Positions 1 through 4,850 of a stretch of 8,019 bases of DNA are shown piece by piece (the first letter of the stretch is position 1; every line of letters starts with the position of its first letter). This DNA comes from Rhodosalinus sp041685465 (GTDB lineage Bacteria > Pseudomonadota > Alphaproteobacteria > Rhodobacterales > Rhodobacteraceae): assembly GCF_041685465.1 (NCBI RefSeq), contig NZ_JAWLFS010000138.1, positions 1-8,019 on the forward strand. The letters are read 5' to 3'. Position numbers and translations under genes: made by a program. Below the pieces are notes generated by a model. It ran no database searches and had not been told where the DNA came from. It worked only from the letters and a program-made list of their open reading frames with translations.

Positions 1-81
1 TCCTCGAGGCCCCCGCCTGACGGCATCTCCCGCGACCGGCCAGAACCGAGCCCCGCGCGCGGAGGGGCGACCGCCCCGCCC

Positions 82-153
82 CTTCTTCTTGGAAAAAATA
101 TCCTCGGGGGGTGAATTGGCCGCAGGCCAAGAGGGGGGCAGACGGCCCCCCTC
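82..153 (+). repeat. Dispersed hairpin repeat, copy 1
   Basis: This 72-bp segment is repeated as the reverse complement at 3509-3580. The core at 103-153 matches in 50 of 51 positions; the only difference is G144, in a hairpin loop. The flank at 82-102 matches more weakly (14 of 21). The core holds two adjacent perfect inverted repeats: TTGGCC (116-121) with GGCCAA (125-130), and GAGGGGGGC (131-139) with GCCCCCCTC (145-153). A further G-run lies at 106-111. The copy starts 18 bp after the stop codon of the minus-strand OmpA-like gene. Strand is given as + by convention for this copy. I believe such elements recur at gene ends in Rhodobacteraceae, but that is recollection, not a search result. 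Confidence 0.93.
93..153 (-). terminator. Probable terminator of the OmpA-like gene
   Basis: Read on the minus strand, the transcript leaving the OmpA-like gene first forms a 9-bp perfect GC stem with a five-base loop (153-131). It then forms a 6-bp stem with a three-base loop (130-116), passes a C-run, and reaches a run of six T (98-93). Two strong hairpins followed by a T-run fit a rho-independent terminator, although the T-run lies 17 bases past the second stem rather than directly against it. The distal C-run (111-106) could compete with the proximal one for the single G-run. Termination is inferred. Confidence 0.5.
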
Positions 154-171
154 ACCTGCGCCGCGGAAGGA

Positions 172-822
172 TCAGGCGTCGGTCGGAACGATCGTCACCT
201 CGACGCGGCGGTTGAGCTGCCGGCCCTCGGACGTCAGGTTGCTCGCCACCGGCTGCGCTTCGCCGGCGCCGCGCGTGACCACGCGCGTCGGCTGGACGCC
301 CGCGCCCAGCAGGACGCCGGCCACCGCGCCCGCGCGCCGCTCCGAGAGGCGCTGGTTGTAACTCGCGTCGCCGGTGTTGTCCGTGTGACCGGTCACGTTG
401 ACCGCCGTGCCGGCGTAGCGCTGCAGGCTCGCCGCGAGCGTCCGCAGGTCGTCCTGGAAGGCCGGCTTCACCGTGGCGCTGTCCACGTCGAAGAGGACGT
501 CGTTGGTGAAGCTCACGATCAGCTCTTCGCCCGTGTTGTCGATCGTGACGCCCTCCTGCTGGAGTTCGCGGCGCAGCTCCGCTTCCTGCCGGTCGAGGAG
601 CGAGCCGGAGACGCCGCCCGCGATGCCGCCGAGGATCGCGCCCGCTGCGGCGTTGCGGCGCCGCTCCTCCGCGTCGTCGCCGCTGAGGGCGCCCAGCGCC
701 GCGCCGATCCCGCCGCCGATCATGAGGCCCTGGCGGGTGTTGCGGTTCGGATCATCGGGCGCGGTGGCGCAACCGGCGAGCAGGAGCGCCGCGCAGGCGC
801 CGGCGAGAATCGGTCTGGTCAT
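172..822 (-). CDS. OmpA-family outer-membrane lipoprotein with glycine-zipper region
   Basis: A 216-residue protein expected to be lipid-anchored in the outer membrane and to bind peptidoglycan. The N-terminus is a lipoprotein signal peptide with lipobox LAGC, which makes Cys18 the lipidated residue. Residues 32-76 are glycine/alanine-rich in a zipper pattern, interrupted by a charged stretch near 48-57. A charged, probably helical linker follows (77-90), then an OmpA-like C-terminal domain (about 95-212). Asp148 (in GHTDNTGD) and Arg163 (in NQRLSERRAGAV) sit 15 residues apart, as do the diaminopimelate-binding Asp271 and Arg286 of E. coli OmpA. The architecture resembles E. coli YiaD. The start is supported by AAGGGA at 830-835, seven bases upstream. 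It lies 113 bp downstream of the ada-like gene on the same strand and probably has its own promoter. The exact role (envelope stability or Pal-like function) is not determined. Confidence 0.95.
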   Translation of the reverse strand: MTRPILAGACAALLLAGCATAPDDPNRNTRQGLMIGGGIGAALGALSGDDAEERRRNAAAGAILGGIAGGVSGSLLDRQEAELRRELQQEGVTIDNTGEELIVSFTNDVLFDVDSATVKPAFQDDLRTLAASLQRYAGTAVNVTGHTDNTGDASYNQRLSERRAGAVAGVLLGAGVQPTRVVTRGAGEAQPVASNLTSEGRQLNRRVEVTIVPTDA

Positions 823-842
823 CGGATCGTCCCTTTCGTCGC

Positions 843-859
843 GCCCCGAGGTCCGGGGC
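843..859 (-). other. Short hairpin in the leader of the OmpA-like gene
   Basis: GCCCCG (843-848) and CGGGGC (854-859) form a 6-bp perfect stem with a five-base loop, ending about 20 bp upstream of the start codon. It lies in the presumed 5' untranslated region, just before the ribosome-binding site at 830-835. It could tune translation or mRNA stability, but in DNA this GC-rich such a hairpin can also arise by chance. Confidence 0.3.
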
Positions 860-891
860 CTGTGCGCAGACTACTGCACCGCGCGCGCGAT

Positions 892-918
892 AAAAACCGC
901 TCTTGCCCGCGCGCGGGC
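892..918 (-). terminator. Weak terminator-like palindrome after the ada-like gene
   Basis: GCCCGCGCGCGGGC at 905-918 is a perfect 14-bp palindrome. On the minus strand it is followed, eight bases later, by five T (896-892). It begins 17 bp past the stop codon of the ada-like gene. A longer imperfect stem with the GC-rich bases next to that stop is also possible. The gap before the T-run makes this weak as an intrinsic terminator, and no clear promoter for the OmpA-like gene could be picked out beside it. Confidence 0.3.
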
Positions 919-935
919 GGCAATCCGCGCGGGGC

Positions 936-1769
936 TCAGACCTCGGTGCGCGCGGCTTCCCAGGCGAGCATGGCGCGCTTGACGGGGAGGCCCCAGTGAT
1001 AGCCCGTCAGGCGGCCCGAGGCGGCGATCGCCCGGTGGCACGGGATGAGCCAGGCCACAGGGTTGCGCCCCACCGCGGCGCCCGTGGCGCGGGCGGCGGC
1101 CGGGGCGCCGGCGGCCGCGGCGAGCGCGCCGTAGGTCGTCACCTGCCCTGTCGGCACGGCGAGCAGCGCCTCCCAGACCTTGATCTGGAAGGGCGCGCCG
1201 AAGACGTGGAGCGCCGGGCGCCCGCCCCGACCGAAGGCCGCGGCGACCCAGTCCGCGACCGCCTCCGGCGCGGCCTCGAGGCGCGCGGCGGGCCAGCGCG
1301 CGGCGAGATCGGCGAAGGCCGCCTCGCGCCCCACTTCCTCCGCGAAGGCGAGGCCGCAGAGCCCGTGCGTCGTGCCCATCGCCAGCACCTCGCCGAAGGG
1401 GCTCGGGAACCAGCCGTAGCGCAGCGTGAGCCCCGCGCCGCGGCGCGCGTAGTCGCCCGGGCACATCGCCTCCCACCTGAGAAAGAGGTCGTGCAGCCGC
1501 CCCGCGCCCGACAGGCCCGCGGCCGCGGCCGCGTCCTGCACCGGCGCCGCCGCGGCGAGACGGGCGCGGGCGTGGCCGAGGGCCAGGTACTGCTGATAGC
1601 GCTTGGGCGAGACGCCGACCCAGCGCGAGAAGACGCGCTGGAAATGCGCCGCGCTCAGGCCGAGACGGCCCGCGAGCTCGTCGAGCGACAGCTCCCGGTC
1701 GGCCGCGTCGATCACGTCGAGCGCGCGGCGGATGACGTTGTAGTGATAGGCGTCCGCGTCGGTGTCCAT
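936..1769 (-). CDS. AraC-type regulator fused to O6-alkylguanine-DNA alkyltransferase (Ada-like)
   Basis: A 277-residue cytoplasmic protein. Residues 1-110 form an AraC-type helix-turn-helix region (ELAGRLGLSAAHFQRVFSRW, then VGVSPKRYQQY). Residues 115-275 are a methylated-DNA-protein cysteine methyltransferase. The acceptor cysteine is Cys244 in PCHR. Tyr213, Arg227 (the arginine finger) and Asn236 fall at the spacing of Tyr114, Arg128 and Asn137 relative to Cys145 in human AGT, so the repair site looks intact. It would remove alkyl groups from O6-guanine in one suicidal reaction. Unlike E. coli Ada it lacks the roughly 90-residue N-terminal zinc domain that accepts methyl groups from phosphotriesters, so how it would sense damage is unclear. 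The frame stays open 37 codons further upstream, but Met at 1769 is preferred: GAGGGGG at 1774-1780 is four bases away and the domain starts here. It is divergent from nth. Confidence 0.93.
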   Translation of the reverse strand: MDTDADAYHYNVIRRALDVIDAADRELSLDELAGRLGLSAAHFQRVFSRWVGVSPKRYQQYLALGHARARLAAAAPVQDAAAAAGLSGAGRLHDLFLRWEAMCPGDYARRGAGLTLRYGWFPSPFGEVLAMGTTHGLCGLAFAEEVGREAAFADLAARWPAARLEAAPEAVADWVAAAFGRGGRPALHVFGAPFQIKVWEALLAVPTGQVTTYGALAAAAGAPAAARATGAAVGRNPVAWLIPCHRAIAASGRLTGYHWGLPVKRAMLAWEAARTEV

Positions 1770-1870
1770 GCCGCCCCCTCGCGTTGCAGTCCTGCATCGT
1801 ATGGGGCCTGTCGCGCCCGTTCGCGACCCGGATGTTGCGCATTCCGGCGCCGACAGGCATGACGGGCCCC
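1770..1870. promoter_or_regulatory. Divergent promoter region between ada-like gene and nth
   Basis: These 101 bp separate two divergent DNA-repair genes and must hold both promoters unless transcription comes from further away. Visible elements are TGCAG-TC-CTGCA (1785-1796), GTCGCG-N6-CGCGAC (1810-1827), and on the minus strand GGAATGCGCAAC (1845-1834). The last contains GCGCAA, as in the E. coli Ada box. A possible minus-strand -10 hexamer, TACGAT, lies at 1801-1796, which puts the Ada-box-like word about 35-45 bp upstream of it. No good -35 hexamer was found for either direction. All regulatory roles are inferred. Confidence 0.4.
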
Positions 1871-2515
1871 ATGGCCGCACAGCTCGACTATCACGCCGTC
1901 CGCGAGATCTTCGCGCGGTTCCGCGCGGCGGAGCCGGAGCCCGAGGGCGAGCTTGCGCATGTCAACGCCTACACGCTGCTCGTCGCCGTCGCGCTCTCGG
2001 CGCAGGCGACGGACGCGGGCGTGAACAAGGCCACCGCCCGCCTCTTCGAGGTCGCCGATACGCCGGAAAGGATGCTGGCGCTCGGCGAGGAGGGGCTGAT
2101 CGAGCACATCAGGACGATCGGGCTTTACCGCAACAAGGCGAAGAACGTGATGAAGCTCTCCCGCATCCTCGTCGAGGACCACGGGGGCGTGGTGCCCTCC
2201 TCGCGCGCGGCGCTGCAGTCGCTGCCGGGCGTCGGGCGCAAGACGGCGAACGTCGTGCTCAACATGTGGTGGCGATACCCGGCGCAGGCGGTGGACACGC
2301 ATATCTTCCGCCTCGCCAACCGGAGCGGCATCGCGCCGGGCAAGGACGTGCTGGCGGTGGAGCGCGCCATCGAGGACCGGGTGCCGGCGGAGTTCCAGCT
2401 TCATGCGCATCACTGGATGATCCTGCACGGCCGCTACGTCTGCAAGGCGCGCAAGCCGCTCTGCGCGACCTGCCTCATCCGAGATCTTTGTGCCTACGAG
2501 GAGAAGAACCTGTGA
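1871..2515 (+). CDS. nth: Endonuclease III (DNA N-glycosylase / AP lyase)
   Basis: A 214-residue base-excision-repair enzyme that removes oxidised pyrimidines and nicks abasic sites by beta-elimination. The helix-hairpin-helix motif LPGVGRKTANVVLN (118-131) carries the catalytic Lys124, and VDTHIFR supplies the catalytic Asp142; these match Lys120 and Asp138 of the 211-residue E. coli enzyme. The 4Fe-4S loop is complete: Cys191, Cys198, Cys201 and Cys207 have the family spacing C-x6-C-x2-C-x5-C. The start is uncertain. Met at 1871 fits family length and the usual short lead into QLDYH, but Met at 1859 (218 residues) is in frame and has a comparably weak ribosome-binding site (ACAGG). Longer upstream starts have no support. 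The stop codon overlaps the start of the next gene. Confidence 0.95.
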   Translation: MAAQLDYHAVREIFARFRAAEPEPEGELAHVNAYTLLVAVALSAQATDAGVNKATARLFEVADTPERMLALGEEGLIEHIRTIGLYRNKAKNVMKLSRILVEDHGGVVPSSRAALQSLPGVGRKTANVVLNMWWRYPAQAVDTHIFRLANRSGIAPGKDVLAVERAIEDRVPAEFQLHAHHWMILHGRYVCKARKPLCATCLIRDLCAYEEKNL

Positions 2516-3498
2516 AGACCTACAAGGTGGTCGGCATCGGCAACGCGATCGTCGACGTCATCAGCAACTGCGACGACGGTTTCCTGTCCACGATGGGCAT
2601 CGACAAGGGTGTCATGCAGCTGATCGAGGGAGACCGCGCCGAGTTTCTCTACGAGGCGATGCAGGACCGCTGGCAGGCGCCGGGCGGCTCGGTGGCCAAC
2701 ACGCTCGCCGGGATCGGCAACCTCGGGCTCAGGACGGCCTTCATCGGGCGCGTGCGCGACGACGGGCTCGGCCGGTTCTACGCCGACGGCATGGTCGAGG
2801 ACGGCACCGACTTCGCCAACCCGCCGGTGGCGGCGGGCGAACTGCCCACCTCGCGCTCGATGATCTTCGTCTCGCCGGACGGCGAGCGCTCGATGAACAC
2901 CTACCTCGGCATCTCCTCCGAACTCGGGCCCGAGGACGTGGACCCGGGCGTGGCGGGCGACGCCGAGATCCTCTTCCTCGAGGGCTACCTCTACGACAAG
3001 CCCAAGGGAAAGGAGGCCTTCCTCAAGGCCGCGCGCGCCTGTCGTTCGGCGGGCGGCATGGCGGGGATCACCCTCTCGGACCCGTTCTGCGTGGACCGTC
3101 ACCGGGAGGATTTCCGCAAGCTCGTCACCGAGCTCGACTTCGTGATCGGCAACGAGCACGAGTGGGAATCGCTCTACGAGACCGACCTCTCCGCCGCTCT
3201 GGAGCAGGCGGCGACCGAGAGCGGCCTGATCGTCTGCACGCGCTCGGGCCACGACGTCGTGCTCGTGCGCGGCGAGGAGGAGGCCCGCGTGCCGGTCGAG
3301 ACGATCACGCCCGTGGACGCCACCGGCGCGGGCGACCAGTTCGCCGCGGGGTTCCTCTACGGCCTGTCCACGGGGCAGTCGCTGGAGGTCGCGGGCAGGA
3401 TGGGCGTCGTCGCCGCGGGCGAGGTCATCACCCACTACGGGGCGCGGCCCGAGGCGGACCTGAAGGCGCTCTTCGCCGAGGCCGGCCTGCCGGTCTGA
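2512..3498 (+). CDS. PfkB-family sugar/nucleoside kinase, adenosine-kinase-like
   Basis: A 328-residue kinase of the ribokinase/PfkB fold. VGIGNAIVDV (7-16) is the N-terminal substrate-binding strand with Asp15. GGSVANTLAGIGNLG (58-72) is the substrate loop. NEHE (214-217) is the NxxE magnesium/phosphate motif. DATGAGDQFAAGF (269-281) supplies the anion hole and the catalytic base Asp275. Close relatives recalled from Rhodobacteraceae are annotated adenosine kinase (ATP + adenosine to AMP), but substrate cannot be read from motifs and another sugar or nucleoside is possible. Translation starts at GTG 2512, which overlaps the nth stop as GTGA. It is backed by GAGGAG at 2498-2503, eight bases upstream. 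The overlap implies translational coupling to nth. A repeat with two hairpins follows ten bases after the stop. Confidence 0.93.
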   Translation: MKTYKVVGIGNAIVDVISNCDDGFLSTMGIDKGVMQLIEGDRAEFLYEAMQDRWQAPGGSVANTLAGIGNLGLRTAFIGRVRDDGLGRFYADGMVEDGTDFANPPVAAGELPTSRSMIFVSPDGERSMNTYLGISSELGPEDVDPGVAGDAEILFLEGYLYDKPKGKEAFLKAARACRSAGGMAGITLSDPFCVDRHREDFRKLVTELDFVIGNEHEWESLYETDLSAALEQAATESGLIVCTRSGHDVVLVRGEEEARVPVETITPVDATGAGDQFAAGFLYGLSTGQSLEVAGRMGVVAAGEVITHYGARPEADLKALFAEAGLPV

Positions 3499-3508
3499 GC
3501 CGCCGCGG

Positions 3509-3566
3509 GAGGGGGGCTGTCTGCCCCCCTCTTGGCCTGCGGCCAATTCACCCCCCGAGAGTATTT
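3509..3566 (+). terminator. Possible terminator of the nth-kinase operon
   Basis: On the plus strand the transcript would form a 9-bp GC stem (3509-3531) and then a 6-bp stem (3532-3546). A C-run (3551-3556) and only three T (3564-3566) follow. The poor T-run makes it a weaker intrinsic terminator than copy 1. It could instead block 3' exonucleases or end transcription with help from Rho. Confidence 0.4.
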
Positions 3567-3580
3567 GGACCAAGATGATG
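3509..3580 (-). repeat. Dispersed hairpin repeat, copy 2
   Basis: This is the reverse complement of the repeat at 82-153; the matching core is 3509-3559. Its hairpins are GAGGGGGGC (3509-3517) with GCCCCCCTC (3523-3531), loop TGTCT, and TTGGCC (3532-3537) with GGCCAA (3541-3546), loop TGC. The flank at 3560-3580 shares CAAGATGATG-like sequence with copy 1 at reduced identity. The copy starts ten bases after the stop of the kinase gene, in the same sense relative to that gene as copy 1 has to the OmpA-like gene. Confidence 0.93.
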
Positions 3581-3672
3581 GGGCGGGCGGCGCAGGTCCC
3601 GGCCCGCTTTCGGGCGCGATCCCTCGGCGCGGAACGACGTCCTCGCGGGGCAGGCGGGGCGGCGGCGGCGCC
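3581..3672. other. Convergent intergenic remainder
   Basis: This lies between the repeat after the kinase gene and the stop codon of the DUF2794 gene, which converge. Only a small hairpin, GCCCG-CTTT-CGGGC (3602-3615), is visible, with no T-run on either side. No open frame here resembles a gene. Confidence 0.4.
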
Positions 3673-4008
3673 TCACTCCACGGCGCGGATCAGCTTGCGC
3701 TCGAGGACACGCAGGACGGTGCGCAGGTCGTGGCCGCGCTTGAGCACCTGCCCGTCCATCCCGATGACGGCGTACTGCCCCTGGCGGTTGCGCAGCTTCG
3801 GCCGTTTCTCGATGCGGTAGAGGGGCTGCTCCGCTGTGCGGCGGAAGACGGAGAACACCGCGACGTCGCGCAGGAAGGACAGGCCGTAGTCCCGCCACTC
3901 GCCGGCGGCGACCATGCGGCCGTAGAGCGCGAGGACGAGGTTGAGCTCCGTCCGGTCGAAGGCGACGCGGTCGGAGCCCGACGCGGCGAGGGATGTGGGC
4001 GCGTTCAT
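3673..4008 (-). CDS. DUF2794 family protein
   Basis: A 111-residue soluble protein with no signal peptide or membrane segment. It matches my recollection of the alphaproteobacterial DUF2794 family, whose function is unknown. Recognisable stretches are VAFDRTELNLVLALYGRMVAAGEWRDY after the N-terminal tail, LSFLRDVAVFSVFRR, and the basic YRIEKRPKLRNRQGQYAV near the middle. The C-terminus HDLRTVLRVLERKLIRAVE looks helical. Start: the frame is open 36 codons further upstream into paaX, but Met at 4008 lies after the paaX stop and gives the usual family length. No strong ribosome-binding site precedes it (GAGACG is 13 bases away). It begins 31 bp downstream of paaX on the same strand, so it may be read from the paaZX transcript or from a promoter within paaX. 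Confidence 0.88.
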   Translation of the reverse strand: MNAPTSLAASGSDRVAFDRTELNLVLALYGRMVAAGEWRDYGLSFLRDVAVFSVFRRTAEQPLYRIEKRPKLRNRQGQYAVIGMDGQVLKRGHDLRTVLRVLERKLIRAVE

Positions 4009-4039
4009 GTCGTGAGAATTGCGTCTCGCGCCGCGCAAA

Positions 4040-4849
4040 TCAAGCGTCGGCCCCGAAACGACGGGCCAGCGCGGGCCCGGCCGGCGGCATCGGCGGCATG
4101 CGCGCGTCGCCCGCATCGAGCCAGGCCTCGGCCCGGGGAGCGAGCGCGCGCCAGGCGGCGGCGACGGCGGCGCGGGGCTCGGCCGGCGCCTCGGGCGGCA
4201 GCAGTTCGGCGGGGAGTTCCGGCCAGCGCAGCACCAGCCGGCGCCAGCGGTGGACGAGAAGCGTGCGCGCGGCCGCCGCGTCCAGCGGGCCGAGCGCGAG
4301 GCCCTCGAGCGCGGCGAGATCGGCGGCGAGCGCGGCGAGCGCGGCGCGATGCGCCTCGGGCAGGAGGGCGGCGGCGACGCCCGGCGCGAGGGCCGAGAGA
4401 TCGCCGGTCACGGCGAGTTCGGCGTCCACCGCGGTCTCCTCGGGGATGAGCCGCAGGTTGGGGGCCACGGGCACGCCCCCGGCGCCATCGCCGCCCAGCG
4501 CGAGGGTCCAGCGTGTCACGGGCGCGTTGCGCGGGGGGGCGTAGATGCGCTCGGTCGCGGGCGCGAAGCGGGCGAGGCCGCTTTCCGAGAGACGGTAGAG
4601 GCTCGCGCGGCCCTCGCGCTCGGCCACCACCCAGCCGTCGCGGCGCAGGCGCGAGAGCGCGGTGCGCAGCGCCCCGGGCTCCACCCCCACACGCCCCAGC
4701 AGGCGCTGCAGCCGCGTGGTGGCGATGCGCCCGCCGCGCGGCTGCACGCTGTCGCCGAAGACGGTGATGACCAGCGACCAGATGCGTGGCCGGCCCTCGG
4801 CGAAGAGCGCCTCGATCAGCGGCGCGAGCGGGTCGGGGCGCGCGTCCAT
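4040..4849 (-). CDS. paaX: PaaX-family transcriptional repressor of phenylacetate catabolism
   Basis: A 269-residue regulator. The N-terminal winged-helix region (about 20-95) includes SLVITVFGDSVQPRGG, then the helix-turn-helix LRTALSRLRRDGWV and wing residues REGRASLYRLSESG, which are typical of PaaX. The middle (about 105-185) would be the PaaX Cas2-like domain; it is alanine-rich. The C-terminal PaaX domain shows LVHRWRRLVLRWPELPAELLP (199-219). In E. coli, PaaX represses the paa promoters and is released by phenylacetyl-CoA. It is shorter than E. coli PaaX (316 residues). The start ATG follows the paaZ stop after one base (TGAGATG) with no good ribosome-binding site, which suggests translation by re-initiation from paaZ and therefore autoregulation with the catabolic genes. 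Its position beside paaZ supports the assignment. Confidence 0.92.
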   Translation of the reverse strand: MDARPDPLAPLIEALFAEGRPRIWSLVITVFGDSVQPRGGRIATTRLQRLLGRVGVEPGALRTALSRLRRDGWVVAEREGRASLYRLSESGLARFAPATERIYAPPRNAPVTRWTLALGGDGAGGVPVAPNLRLIPEETAVDAELAVTGDLSALAPGVAAALLPEAHRAALAALAADLAALEGLALGPLDAAAARTLLVHRWRRLVLRWPELPAELLPPEAPAEPRAAVAAAWRALAPRAEAWLDAGDARMPPMPPAGPALARRFGADA

Positions 4850-4850
4850 C

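Larger units (their letters stand above)
1..171. other. Intergenic region at left edge
   Basis: No gene can be supported here. One plus-strand frame closes with TGA at 18-20 after five codons, so the tail of a gene entering from the left is possible but unprovable. A short hairpin (GGGGC at 64-68, loop of four, GCCCC at 73-77) is followed by a CT-rich stretch at 80-90 and could end such a gene. From 82 to 153 the region holds a copy of the dispersed repeat listed separately. The 17-18 bp between the repeat and the stop codon of the OmpA-like gene show nothing else. Confidence 0.5.

Noticed and set aside
1..20. Possible 3' end of a plus-strand gene closing with TGA at 18-20
   Set aside because: Five codons cannot be assigned to any family, and a stop codon at this position is expected by chance in one of the frames.
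871..1872. Minus-strand (871-1872) and plus-strand (903-1862) frames overlapping the ada-like gene
   Set aside because: Both are out-of-frame or antisense readings of a gene with a complete alkyltransferase active site; their compositions are dominated by Arg, Gly and Ala.
2494..3573. Minus-strand frame of 359 codons opposite the kinase gene
   Set aside because: It is antisense to a well-supported PfkB gene, starts within the dispersed repeat at a TTG codon, and shows no domain of its own.
4260..4350. Repetitive GCGGCGAGCGC-like DNA within paaX
   Set aside because: It encodes an alanine/leucine-rich helical stretch (about residues 168-186) within the regulator; the repetition follows from GC-rich alanine codons and is not a separate repeat element.
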